52,356 nt of DNA from Kordia sp964351775 (GTDB lineage: Bacteria > Bacteroidota > Bacteroidia > Flavobacteriales > Flavobacteriaceae). Shown here in pieces: positions 33,235 through 42,602 of the stretch; positions within the stretch are counted from its first letter, which is position 1; the number at the start of each line of letters is the position of its first letter. The notes under the pieces were generated by a model. The model was given only the letters and a program-made list of their open reading frames with translations. It was not told the origin of the DNA and made no database searches. Made by a program: the position numbers and the translations under genes. The stretch covers positions 1 through 52,356 of the forward strand of contig CAYGPQ010000017.1 of the NCBI GenBank assembly GCA_964351775.1. Reading direction: 5' to 3'.

Positions 33235-35160
33235 TTATGATTTTACCAAGATTAATTGTTCTTGATAACTATTTTTAATTTCTTTTAATGTTTCGTTCCA
33301 TTTTGCGAAGAATTTCTTAGAAATCAATGCGTTTTTGAAGGCAAAGTTTTTGTGATAAATGATTTTATTTCCTTTCACGGTAAAGTCAATAGAAACCTCA
33401 AAATCCTCTGTCGTAGCTTTGACACCTTTGGGAAGTTCTTTTACTTTATATCCTTCCGGAATGTCCAATTCTATAATAGTTTCTAGACTTTTCTTGAACG
33501 AAAACGAATAATCGTTTTTACGCTCTTCTAAATCTAAATACTTCAAATCTTGGTTGTGATCAATATCAATATAAATTTCGTTGTCAAAGGAAGACACTTT
33601 ATTTTTAAGCACTAAATCATACGAAAGGGAAACATCTTTTTCTCGATTGCTCAAGTCAGAGTTTTCAATATTTTCAATGACATAATTTTTATCATCTTGC
33701 GTTAAAAAGCTCAATAAAACATCTTCTTTTTTATCATTCCCAATTGAATAATATCCATATAAAAAAGTGGCTCTGCTTTCACCCTTAAACGTTTTTTGAA
33801 CGCTTCCTTTCAATTCTTCCTTATCAATCTTTAACTTTGAATGATAAATTTCTGTATTATCCGTAACGGTCGCTGAAGGAACTTTATCTAAAATAAAAGA
33901 TTCTTTATCTTCAATCAAAACTGGTCGCCCTTGAATACGTTCGGCATATTCTCCAAACGAATTATACTTTTCTGTTCCGTCCAAGAAATACCGTTTTCCG
34001 TCTTTTAGCAACGTACAAATCATGTGATTGTCCACAGATAAATTTGGCGTAGAATAGTCATACGCAATTCGTTTTGTTCCAATCCAAGTAAGACGCGCGT
34101 CAAATCCAGCTTCAGTAAGCATTTGTTTTATGAGGTTTGCCATTCCTTTACAATCGCCGTATTTCTTTTTAAAAACATTCTGAGATTCATCAGGTTTAAA
34201 ACCTGCAATTCCGTCTTCAAACGCGATATAGCGAATATTATCTTGCACCCAATAATAGATGTTTTTTATTTTTTCTTCGTCAGTTTTTACACTCTCGGTT
34301 AACTCTTTCACTTTTGCTTTTAGACTTTCTGGTTTTTCATCCATACTGTCTACCAATGATTTATACCAATTGTACAAATCTTTTGTTTCGTTAAAAAGGG
34401 GTTGTGTTTTCTTTCTAAATTCGAATGATTTAGGTAATATCAAAATATGCGGTCTGTAATGTGAAGGTCCTAAAATATTACTCTCTTTAGGATCTGCTGG
34501 CATATTTGTAATGGTAAATGTATGTTCGGTTGCTTTGAGTTTTTCGTTACGTTTGCTTTCTTTTGCAATTTCATAACCTTCAAAATTATACTCTTTAATC
34601 TCCAAGTTTAACCAATCGGGAACCACTAAAGTTACTTTTTTCTGAACTATTGGATGTTGTTCACTAAAGTAAATTGATGTAAAATACTTAATGTCATTAT
34701 AGTTCTTAATCAACCTGTAGTCATACGAATAACCTTGCGTAGGAAAATCGACATTCATATATTTTACACGCGCATCATGATAAAACATTTCATCACTTTG
34801 ATAAAACTCATCTTTCACGAAAAAATTGGCACTCTTTTTATTTCGGTAGAGGACCTGAAATTTTTCAATACTCGAAAAACTATCGTAAAAGATATATTTC
34901 TGAATATCTGATCGAGAGCTAATATTCATCAGTTTTTCAGAGAGACTTTGTTTTACGGTAACCGTTTGGTTTTTGTTATTGATTCCAAAATTGATGATTT
35001 CATTATAATCTAAAATAGCAACGTCGTCATCGTCATAGATTTCTTTTAACGTTTTTGCTTTTTGAATGTCTTCTTTTGTGGGATCAATTTTTCTTTGTGC
35101 GAGCAGTTGTGTACTGGTAAATAACAACAGGAGTAAACAGCAATACGAGTTGAGCTTCAT
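33235..35160 (-). CDS. Exported DUF3857/transglutaminase-like protein
   Basis: 641 residues with a signal peptide (1-~21, 'LLAQ'). An N-terminal DUF3857 beta domain is followed by a transglutaminase core at ~285-410: 'YWVQDNIRYIAFED', 'KKYGDCKGMANLI' with the nucleophile cysteine at ~335, 'DNHMICTLL' with histidine, and 'YFLDGTEKYN' with aspartate. All three catalytic positions are present, so it may cross-link or cleave peptides in the periplasm. The related gene downstream lacks an obvious triad, so the pair looks like an active/inactive duplication in one operon. Confidence 0.85.
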   Translation of the reverse strand: MKLNSYCCLLLLLFTSTQLLAQRKIDPTKEDIQKAKTLKEIYDDDDVAILDYNEIINFGINNKNQTVTVKQSLSEKLMNISSRSDIQKYIFYDSFSSIEKFQVLYRNKKSANFFVKDEFYQSDEMFYHDARVKYMNVDFPTQGYSYDYRLIKNYNDIKYFTSIYFSEQHPIVQKKVTLVVPDWLNLEIKEYNFEGYEIAKESKRNEKLKATEHTFTITNMPADPKESNILGPSHYRPHILILPKSFEFRKKTQPLFNETKDLYNWYKSLVDSMDEKPESLKAKVKELTESVKTDEEKIKNIYYWVQDNIRYIAFEDGIAGFKPDESQNVFKKKYGDCKGMANLIKQMLTEAGFDARLTWIGTKRIAYDYSTPNLSVDNHMICTLLKDGKRYFLDGTEKYNSFGEYAERIQGRPVLIEDKESFILDKVPSATVTDNTEIYHSKLKIDKEELKGSVQKTFKGESRATFLYGYYSIGNDKKEDVLLSFLTQDDKNYVIENIENSDLSNREKDVSLSYDLVLKNKVSSFDNEIYIDIDHNQDLKYLDLEERKNDYSFSFKKSLETIIELDIPEGYKVKELPKGVKATTEDFEVSIDFTVKGNKIIYHKNFAFKNALISKKFFAKWNETLKEIKNSYQEQLILVKS

Positions 35161-35419
35161 TAATTTTTATCGGTTTTAATTAAGCTATAAAAATAGGCTT
35201 ATTTTTTAAAATGTTAAAAAATACTTACGGATACGTTAAAAAAAATGTAGTGCTGCTGTTTTAAGTTCATTTTTATCTTCTACTTTTTGAATCAGATATT
35301 TATCAAAAATGATGAATTATTCAATTTTTTTTACTTGATCGCAATTAGTGCTGCTGCTATTCTTAGTTCAATGAAATGAATTAGCGTAGAGATCACTCAA
35401 TTCATTATGTTAGAAACTA

Positions 35420-35450
35420 TTTTCGTCACTTTTTAAGCGGTGTTTGTCAC
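35420..35450 (-). promoter_or_regulatory. Candidate LytTR-type direct repeat (21-bp spacing)
   Basis: On the minus strand: GTGACAAACA, 11 bases, GTGACGAAAA, starts 21 bp apart. The plus-strand stretch GTGTTTGTCACAATGnnnTGTATTT is shared with 37300-37325 at identical spacing. The downstream gene starts about 310 bp away. Confidence 0.45.
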
Positions 35451-35579
35451 AATGTCTTGTATTTATTGAGTTTATTTCGGATGTTAAAATATTTTTGTTG
35501 TTTAGTAAACATTAAAATAACCTGAGTTCGACGTAAGAAATCGTCAATATAAACTGCCAAACGCAATAAAATTAGCATT

Positions 35580-35655
35580 TTGTCACTTCGAGCGCAGTCG
35601 AGAAGCTTAAAAAGTACTATCATTTTATTGAATCTCGACTGCGCTCGATTTGACA
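35580..35655. repeat. Inverted pair of the TCGAGCGCAGTCGA element
   Basis: Arms of ~23 bases, three mismatches, loop of ~30 bases. It is the same element as at 18259, here in head-to-head pair form, and can form a large cruciform or RNA hairpin. Confidence 0.8.
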
Positions 35656-35761
35656 TTGGAGTTAAATATTAGATAAACAGTATATTAAAAGATAAGTTAT
35701 ATCGAACTCGTTAAAATAATACTACACAATACTTCAATTTCACACTACCTTAAATTATAAT

Positions 35762-37252
35762 TTGATGATTAAAAAATTACTAGTTGCCTTTTTTATACTT
35801 CCCACATTTATTTTTGCGCAATGGACACAAGTAGGTCAAAATATTGATGGAGAAAATAATATTGATCAATCAGGATTTTCAGTAAGCATGTCTTCTGATG
35901 GAAATATCATTGCTATTGGTGGTCCTTTAAATGACGATGGAGATACAAATGCCGGACATGTGAGAGTTTACCAAAATAACAATGGTACTTGGCAGCAACT
36001 TGGGCAAGATATTAATGGAGAAAATTGGGTGGATCAATTTGGATTTTCAGTAAGCTTGTCAGCAGATGGAAATACGCTTGCCATTGGAGCGCGGTTTCAT
36101 GACACTAATTTTGGTGATAGTGGATACGTAAAAATTTATCAAAACAATGGTGGTAATTGGCTACAAGTAGGACAAGCGATTAGTGGAGAAGCAAATTCTG
36201 ACGAATCAGGAAGTGCGGTGAGTTTATCTTCCAATGGAAACATTGTTGCCATTGGAGCACCAAGAAATGACGACGGTGGTTCCAATAGTGGTCATGTACG
36301 CGTATATGAAAATAATAGTGGTACATGGCAACAACTAGGACAAGATATTGACGGAATATCTTCTAATGATGCTGCGGGAACAGCGGTAAGTATTTCTGCA
36401 GATGGAAGTATTTTGGCAGTTGGCGCACCTTATGGAAATGCTAATAATACAGGATATGTACAGTTGTATCAAAATGTTGCTGGAAATTGGCAACAACTAG
36501 GTCAAAATATTGAAGGAACCACAAACGATAGTAGTTTTGGGATTTCGCTCAGCATATCAAATGATGGAAATACGATTGCAATAGGAAGTGCTTTCGATAT
36601 TTATGTTGCTGCAAATTCTGGAAAAGTACGCGTATATGAAAACAATAGTGGCACTTGGCAACAGGTTGGACAAGATATCTCAAACAGTGTTACAAGTGTT
36701 ATTTATACTAAAATTCCTGTGAGTTTGTCTGGTGATGGAAGTACGGTCGTTATTGGCGTTCCGCATGATGATGATTTGTATGATGATGATCGTGGAAATA
36801 GTTATGTAAAAGTCTATCGAAACACTACAGGAACTTGGCAACAAGTAGATCAAAATATCACAGAAGCAACTCTTCAAGACGGATTTGGAAGTTCTGTAAG
36901 TATATCAGATGATGGAAGAACTGTTGGAATTGGCGCACGTTATGGCGGAAATACAAAAGGTCAAACACGCATATTCTTTAATAGTAATACACTTCCGATT
37001 CAAGAAAATAGTATTGGAAACTATTATATGGCTCCCAATCCGAGTGCAGCAACAACGACGATTAATTTAGATCAAGAATTTCAAGAAGTTGCTGTTCAAG
37101 TTTATGACATTTTAGGAAAACAAGTCGTAAACGAAACGTATAAAAACACAAATCAAGTTAGATTAGAAGTTTCAACATATCCAAAAGGAATGTATTTGGT
37201 AAAAGTAATTTCGGACGGTATCGCTTTCACAACTAAGTTCCTAAAAGAATAG
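35762..37252 (+). CDS. T9SS-secreted seven-bladed beta-propeller protein (FG-GAP-like)
   Basis: 496 residues. Signal peptide 1-~19 ('IFAQ'). Residues ~20-415 are seven tandem units of ~55 residues, each 'WxQ(L/V)GQ(D/N)I-G-- ... G-(S/A)VS(L/M)S-DGN--AIG-P--DD-----G-V-(V/I)Y-N--GT', a pattern of calcium-binding FG-GAP-like propeller blades; seven closes a propeller. The last ~75 residues are a T9SS type A sorting domain ('YYMAPNPSAATTTINL', 'VQVYDILGKQVVNE', 'YPKGMYLVKVISD'). Likely a surface-exposed adhesin or carbohydrate-binding protein. A direct repeat pair and promoter-like box lie upstream. Confidence 0.88.
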   Translation: MMIKKLLVAFFILPTFIFAQWTQVGQNIDGENNIDQSGFSVSMSSDGNIIAIGGPLNDDGDTNAGHVRVYQNNNGTWQQLGQDINGENWVDQFGFSVSLSADGNTLAIGARFHDTNFGDSGYVKIYQNNGGNWLQVGQAISGEANSDESGSAVSLSSNGNIVAIGAPRNDDGGSNSGHVRVYENNSGTWQQLGQDIDGISSNDAAGTAVSISADGSILAVGAPYGNANNTGYVQLYQNVAGNWQQLGQNIEGTTNDSSFGISLSISNDGNTIAIGSAFDIYVAANSGKVRVYENNSGTWQQVGQDISNSVTSVIYTKIPVSLSGDGSTVVIGVPHDDDLYDDDRGNSYVKVYRNTTGTWQQVDQNITEATLQDGFGSSVSISDDGRTVGIGARYGGNTKGQTRIFFNSNTLPIQENSIGNYYMAPNPSAATTTINLDQEFQEVAVQVYDILGKQVVNETYKNTNQVRLEVSTYPKGMYLVKVISDGIAFTTKFLKE

Positions 37253-37280
37253 GCACATTCTTTATTTTATAAACATACAG

Positions 37281-37326
37281 ATTCATCACTTTTTTATATA
37301 GTGTTTGTCACAATGCACTGTATTTG
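37281..37326 (-). promoter_or_regulatory. Candidate LytTR-type repeat and -7 box before the LRR gene
   Basis: Minus-strand repeats GTGACAAACA and GTGATGAAT start 22 bp apart (37311 and 37289). A TATTTG box (37321-37326, plus strand) lies 10 bp beyond, exactly as in the 35441-35465 region. The ATG of the LRR gene is 60 bp downstream. Confidence 0.45.
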
Positions 37327-37386
37327 TGGTGTTTGATGACGTGGAGCAGCTATTTTTGTTTTTCACTTATATAGAAAAATCAATCA

Positions 37387-39735
37387 ATGAAAAAACGAAT
37401 ACTACCAATTTTAATCGTCTTATTACCCTACTGTATTTTTGCGCAAATGTTTGTCCCTGATGATAATTTTGAACAAGCACTTATCGATTTAGGCTACGAT
37501 TCTGGTCCGTTAGACAATTTTGTACCGTTTGCAAACATCAACAGTGTACAAACTTTAGATGTAAGTGCTAGAGGAATTACAGATTTGACAGGAATTCAAG
37601 GATTTTCGAGCTTACGCACATTAATTTGCAATAACAATTCATTAACTACTTTAGATTTAACATCAAATAATTCGCTCAGAGATGTTCGGTGTAACAATAA
37701 TAATTTGACAAGCATAAATCTATTAGCATCGTCAACCCTCGAAATTTTGGATGTAGCAGTAAATCAACTGGCAAGCATTGATATTTCCAATAGTTCTGGT
37801 TTGAGAGCTATTTCTTTAGAAGCCAATAACTTGACTTCACTCAACACAAGTGGAAACCCAAATTTAACAGAATTACTCTGTTCGCTAAATCAATTGACAA
37901 GTATCAATGTTTCTTCAAATCCAAACTTGGTTTTTTTCAGATGTTCAGAAAATCAAATCAGTTTTATTGACATTGCAGGAAATCCTTTGTTGCGAGATTT
38001 TTGGTGCTACAATAATCAAATTGTTGCAATTAATACCACAGGAGTTGCCGGATTGGAGAGGATTGTCGCGTATGGAAATCAAATTAGTGCCCTTGTTTTA
38101 AATTCTAACACCGGATTGGAGGTTTTGTCGTTGGGTAATAATAATTTATCATCTATCAATCTAACTAATAATACGTTGTTGACAGAATTGTATTTGGAAA
38201 ACAATCAATTAACTTCTATAAATGTGACTAATAGTAATTCATTGGAATCATTTTGGTGTAATGGCAATCAAATAAGTTCTATTAACACTTCAGGTTTAAC
38301 TGCACTAAAAACCTATGTTGCTTATGGAAACCAATTAACTTCTACGAATGTCACTAGCAATATAGTATTAGAACTTTTGTCGTTGGGCGATAACAATTTA
38401 TCATCTGTAAATATTAGTAACAATCCGCTGTTGAAAGAATTGTATTTGGAAACGAATCAACTCACGACCTTAGATGTAACTTCAAATTCTTTGTTAGAAA
38501 ATTTGCAATGCCATAATAATCAAATCAATACTATAAATACAACTGGATTAACGGCTCTGACGGAGTATTTCGTATATGAAAATCAACTCACAACAATTGA
38601 TATTAGCACAAACACAGCTTTAGAAACTTTTTCGGCATTCAACAATCAAATACAAGCATTAGATTTGACCAATAATACCAATCTGCAAATAGTTGGGCTT
38701 GGCGGAAATGACTATGCTGCAATTGATCTTAGTGGCAATTCACAACTAACTCAAATATATGTGAATGATTGTCCTAATTTGGAATCATTAGATGTTAAAA
38801 ACGGTGCAAACGTAACAATTACGAATTTTTTAGCAACGGATAATCCAAATCTTACCTGCATAAAGGTTGATGATGCAGCGAATAGTACTGCGAATTGGAT
38901 AGGAGTAGACGCAGCAGTAGTTTTCAATGAAACAAGTTGCGATTATATTGAGCTTGGCGCGAAAGTACGCTTGCAAGGTGCAAGTTTAAATCCAAATACA
39001 GGAGAAGAAACGCTCATGCGTGATGATTTACGCATTGGCGGACTTATTTCTACAATTTCTCCATATGGTGATGGCGCGATGATAAGTGAATTGGTACGAA
39101 CCAACGATAATGCAGGAAACTCAATGGTTGATTGGGTTTGGGTGGAATTGCGAGATAAGAATGATCAAACAAATATCATTGCAGCAAAATCGGGAATTTT
39201 ACAACGCGATGGTGACATTGTTGCTACCACTGATGATTTCATAACGCCGTTAATCTTTAATGCGCTTCCTGTTGGAGACTATCATATTGTGATAAAACAT
39301 CGAAATCATTTGGGAATCATGACAGCGAATTCGGTACGACTAAAACAAGCGACGACCACAGTTGATTTTACAAATACATCCAGTCAAATAACCTATGGAA
39401 GCAATGCGCAAACTACCGCCGGAATGCCAACAAATATGATAGGAATGTGGGCAGGAAATGCAAATGGCGACAGCATTATACAATATTCTGGAACCGATCC
39501 TGATGTACCAAATATATTATCAATTGTATTAAATGATGTTGGTAATTTCCTAAACTTTCCAACTTACATACTCAATGGTTACAATGCCAATGATGTTAAT
39601 ATGGACGGAAATACACAATACTCAGGAACCAATCCGGATACACCACTAATTTTACAAAACGTATTGGCACATCCTGGGAATTTTTTAAACTTTAGTACCT
39701 ATCAAATTCAAGAACAATTACCTGAAAATGATTAA
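37387..39735 (+). CDS. Secreted leucine-rich-repeat protein with C-terminal dockerin-like repeats
   Basis: 782 residues. Signal peptide 1-19 ('CIFAQ'). Residues ~50-480 hold ~20 LRR units of ~21 residues ('LTSINVxxNxxLxxLxCxxNQ'), forming an internalin-like solenoid. A beta-rich linker follows (~520-680). The C-terminal ~95 residues contain two related modules, 'GNANGDSIIQYSGTDPDVPNIL' and 'NDVNMDGNTQYSGTNPDTPLIL' (each shown only in part), with EF-hand-like Asp/Asn spacing as in dockerins or Bacteroidota cell-surface C-termini. No T9SS type A domain is seen, so the export or anchoring route is not clear. Likely an adhesion or recognition protein. Confidence 0.83.
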   Translation: MKKRILPILIVLLPYCIFAQMFVPDDNFEQALIDLGYDSGPLDNFVPFANINSVQTLDVSARGITDLTGIQGFSSLRTLICNNNSLTTLDLTSNNSLRDVRCNNNNLTSINLLASSTLEILDVAVNQLASIDISNSSGLRAISLEANNLTSLNTSGNPNLTELLCSLNQLTSINVSSNPNLVFFRCSENQISFIDIAGNPLLRDFWCYNNQIVAINTTGVAGLERIVAYGNQISALVLNSNTGLEVLSLGNNNLSSINLTNNTLLTELYLENNQLTSINVTNSNSLESFWCNGNQISSINTSGLTALKTYVAYGNQLTSTNVTSNIVLELLSLGDNNLSSVNISNNPLLKELYLETNQLTTLDVTSNSLLENLQCHNNQINTINTTGLTALTEYFVYENQLTTIDISTNTALETFSAFNNQIQALDLTNNTNLQIVGLGGNDYAAIDLSGNSQLTQIYVNDCPNLESLDVKNGANVTITNFLATDNPNLTCIKVDDAANSTANWIGVDAAVVFNETSCDYIELGAKVRLQGASLNPNTGEETLMRDDLRIGGLISTISPYGDGAMISELVRTNDNAGNSMVDWVWVELRDKNDQTNIIAAKSGILQRDGDIVATTDDFITPLIFNALPVGDYHIVIKHRNHLGIMTANSVRLKQATTTVDFTNTSSQITYGSNAQTTAGMPTNMIGMWAGNANGDSIIQYSGTDPDVPNILSIVLNDVGNFLNFPTYILNGYNANDVNMDGNTQYSGTNPDTPLILQNVLAHPGNFLNFSTYQIQEQLPEND

Positions 39736-39757
39736 GAAAAATTAAAGCGGTTATAAC

Positions 39758-39787
39758 AGCGTCATTTTTAAAAAAGTGACGCTTTTT
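39758..39787 (+). terminator. Terminator after the LRR gene
   Basis: AGCGTCATTTTT / AAAAAGTGACGCT stem (one G-T pair) followed by TTTT. Confidence 0.85.
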
Positions 39788-39796
39788 ATATCATAA

Positions 39797-39827
39797 ATTC
39801 ATCACTAAAGTTTCATTACTTCATCAC
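39797..39827 (-). promoter_or_regulatory. Possible degenerate LytTR-type repeat
   Basis: Minus-strand GTGATGAAG and GTGATGAAT starting 22 bp apart. Weak because this sequence is AT-rich and the motif is short. Confidence 0.25.
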
Positions 39828-39906
39828 TTTTAAAAAGAATTACAAACGTAGTTGTGAACTTATATCTTCTAAAAAATCAAAATAAAACCAATAAATAAAA
39901 GGTTTT

Positions 39907-39980
39907 GTGACGAACACCTCAATAATAGTGACGAACAGGATTGTACTAATTTTATTATATTTTAAATAATAGTATTTTTG
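39907..39980 (+). promoter_or_regulatory. Direct repeat GTGACGAACA (21-bp spacing) and -7 box of the LytTR gene
   Basis: Two perfect GTGACGAACA copies start at 39907 and 39928, exactly two DNA turns apart. The -7 consensus TATTTTTG follows at 39973-39980, 42 bp after the ACGAA core of the second copy, almost the same geometry as at 43264 and 46630. This suggests that the LytTR protein controls its own gene. Confidence 0.6.
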
Positions 39981-42542
39981 TTCAAAACACTAACATTGAA
40001 ATCCTACCAATATCTTTTTATCCTATTTTTAGTTGTACAAATAGGAAACGCACAAGAACACATTTACAAACATTTTGGTGTAGATGATGGTTTGCCGAGT
40101 TCGCAAGTATACGATATCTATCAAGGAAAAAATGGATACGTTTGGTTTGCTACCGATAAAGGATTATCGCGATACAACGGATACGAATTTGAAAACTATA
40201 CCACAAAAGACGGTTTGCCCGACAATGTAATTTTAGACTTCTTTCCACAAAAAAATGGACAAATTTGGTGTTACGGATATCAAAATCAAAAAATATTCTA
40301 CTTCAATGAAAACTTTGATGGCTTCAAGGAATTTCAACACAATGATCAACTAAAACAATTTTTTAAATCAGAAAGTATTGTAAAAAGTCTAGTAATTGAT
40401 GAAAATAAATCAATCTATCTCGGCGGATACAACATAGATGGTTCTATAGAAATTACGCAAAATGGAAAAGCAACCAATTACTTCAATAAAAGCGAAGTAT
40501 CTACCAAAGAATCAAAACTTATAAAAAGACTTATTTCTGTAAATATGGAGAAAAAGTTATTCTTTATGCGACATCATTCTTATAAAGCTTCAAAGAATAT
40601 CCTAAACTTAATCGAACTAGATGCTTTTAGCTCGCGCATCAAATTCGATATTCTAAATAAGGAACAATTCATCACCATAAATGATGGTAAATTATATATT
40701 TTTTCTGAAAAAAATAAAAGCAAAACATTAAACATTAACCATTCGCCAATAGGCATTAAACGTATTGATGACACGCATTTCTTCATTGGATATTATAACA
40801 ATGGTGCTGAAATTATGCATGTGTCAGGAAAAGTCATCAAGCGATTTTTACCTGAAAAATCAGTGACAAACTTCTTTATTGATGCCGAAGGAAGTTATTG
40901 GTTTAGTACGTTGCACCAAGGTGTTTTTCATATAAAAAATCCAAGCATCAGTGTATTCACAAAAGAACACGTGCATTCGCTCACAAAAGATGCTAGAAAT
41001 ACATTGTATGCAGGTGCTAACAACGGAAATATTTTAAAAATTACTAAACAGACAATAGACACCATATACAAGGCTAAAAATATGCACAGATCTATCGTAG
41101 AATATGATATCATCAATGACAACCTTTACAGTTATTGCGATCGCAAATTTGTCAATCATGCATTTCCCGATAGAAAATACCAAAGTTTTGTTCGAAAAAT
41201 ACCTGAAAATGTAGCAAATCCACTACTAAAAACACATACCAACTCATTTGTAATTGTCAAAAATGATACGCTAGAAAAATTTGATGTAAATGAAAAACTA
41301 CAAGATGTTTGTATGTTTAACAATACCGTTTTAATTGGAACTTCAAACGGACTATTTATATACAAAGACGATATCGTAAAAAGAGATACATCCTTTGATT
41401 TTTTAAAACTTCGAATTAATGACATTGATGTAAATAGCCAAAATAATACAGCCTACATGGCAACATACGGCGCTGGTGTTGTGGTCTATGGGAAACAGAA
41501 ATACACAATAAATGAAGCCAATGGACTCACCAGTAATATTGTTACAGAAGTCTCTGTAGAGAATGATAGCATTGTTTGGGCATGTACAAATGCAGGACTC
41601 AACAGAATTTCATTTCAATCAGATGGTACCTACAAAATTACAACGATTACAAAAGATGATGGTTTGGCAAGTAATGACATCGATGATATAGAAATCATAA
41701 ATGACACAATTTGGGTAGCCACAAAAGAAGGTTTGTGTTTTTTCAAAAAAGAAATGTTAGCAGAAAAAACGACTTCAAAAATACTTTCGCTCAAACTAAA
41801 AGAAGTAAAAGTCAACTCCAAAAAAATAACGGATGCAACTGCAAACCTTCCATACGATCAAAATAATATCAGCTTTTCGGTACAAGCCATATCACAAAAA
41901 AATACTAAAAACATCAATTATTTATACAGGTTAAAAGAAGTTGATACCAATTGGACATCTACAAAAGCACGAAACATTCGCTTTCCATCCTTATCACCCA
42001 GAAACTATACATTTCAATTAAAAGCGAGTGTCTTAAACAATCAAAGCACTCATATTATTTCATACAGATTCAAAATAGTTCCTCCATTTTGGAAAACAGG
42101 CTGGTTTTATGCATTGTGCATGCTCGTATTAGCCGGAATTGTATATCTATTCTTCAAAATTCGTGTACTTAGTTATAACAAAGATATCATTCGAGAACTC
42201 ATTCGTTTGGCGATAAAACGCTTAAATCGCAAAGAAAAATTCATTCACTTTCGGTCAAATGGGGAAGATTTTAAAATTCCTACGTATGAAATTCTATATG
42301 TCAAATCGCAAGGAAACTATTTGGATATTATTACAGAAAAAAGAACCTACACCATTCGTTGTAAAATTGGCGATTTCATAGCAACTACGCCTGATGTGTT
42401 AGAATATTTACGAGTACATCGTTCGTATATCATTCGGATAGATCAAGTAGCAAGCAAGGGAAAAACTTGGGTTGTCATCAAAGATCAAAAAATACCCGTA
42501 GGAGAAACGTATTTGAGTGAATTGGAAAAAATTCAATTTTAA
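39978..42542 (+). CDS. Membrane sensor-regulator: propeller + Y_Y_Y + LytTR DNA-binding domain
   Basis: 854 residues as drawn from TTG 39978; since a -7 box covers 39973-39980, the TTG at 39996 is a better start. Signal segment to ~25 ('IGNAQ'); a periplasmic two-component-regulator propeller from 'FGVDDGLPSSQVYDIYQ' through 'GYVWFATDKGLSRYNG' to ~620; a Y_Y_Y domain (~640-705, 'YLYRLKEVDTNW'); a membrane helix 709-729; and a cytoplasmic LytTR domain from ~751 ('YEILYVKSQGNYLDIITEKRTYTIRCKIG', 'LEYLRVHRSYIIRIDQV'). There is no kinase or receiver, so it seems to pass an outside signal directly to DNA as a one-component regulator. LytTR proteins bind direct repeats ~21 bp apart, which occur before this gene and several neighbours. 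Confidence 0.88.
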   Translation: MFKTLTLKSYQYLFILFLVVQIGNAQEHIYKHFGVDDGLPSSQVYDIYQGKNGYVWFATDKGLSRYNGYEFENYTTKDGLPDNVILDFFPQKNGQIWCYGYQNQKIFYFNENFDGFKEFQHNDQLKQFFKSESIVKSLVIDENKSIYLGGYNIDGSIEITQNGKATNYFNKSEVSTKESKLIKRLISVNMEKKLFFMRHHSYKASKNILNLIELDAFSSRIKFDILNKEQFITINDGKLYIFSEKNKSKTLNINHSPIGIKRIDDTHFFIGYYNNGAEIMHVSGKVIKRFLPEKSVTNFFIDAEGSYWFSTLHQGVFHIKNPSISVFTKEHVHSLTKDARNTLYAGANNGNILKITKQTIDTIYKAKNMHRSIVEYDIINDNLYSYCDRKFVNHAFPDRKYQSFVRKIPENVANPLLKTHTNSFVIVKNDTLEKFDVNEKLQDVCMFNNTVLIGTSNGLFIYKDDIVKRDTSFDFLKLRINDIDVNSQNNTAYMATYGAGVVVYGKQKYTINEANGLTSNIVTEVSVENDSIVWACTNAGLNRISFQSDGTYKITTITKDDGLASNDIDDIEIINDTIWVATKEGLCFFKKEMLAEKTTSKILSLKLKEVKVNSKKITDATANLPYDQNNISFSVQAISQKNTKNINYLYRLKEVDTNWTSTKARNIRFPSLSPRNYTFQLKASVLNNQSTHIISYRFKIVPPFWKTGWFYALCMLVLAGIVYLFFKIRVLSYNKDIIRELIRLAIKRLNRKEKFIHFRSNGEDFKIPTYEILYVKSQGNYLDIITEKRTYTIRCKIGDFIATTPDVLEYLRVHRSYIIRIDQVASKGKTWVVIKDQKIPVGETYLSELEKIQF

Positions 42543-42602
42543 ATGTGTGTGAGTTTATTAGTTTATGTTAGAAAAACTAAGAACAAATCAACAAAAAACA
42601 AA

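Larger units (their letters stand above)
35161..35761. other. 600-bp intergenic region with repeats
   Basis: Between divergent genes. It holds an imperfect direct repeat (TAGTGCTGCTG...AGTTCA) starting at 35248 and 35346; a LytTR-like repeat pair at 35420-35450; and a long inverted repeat at 35580-35655 (TGTCACTTCGAGCGCAGTCG with CGACTGCGCTCGATTTGACA). I see no gene. Confidence 0.6.
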
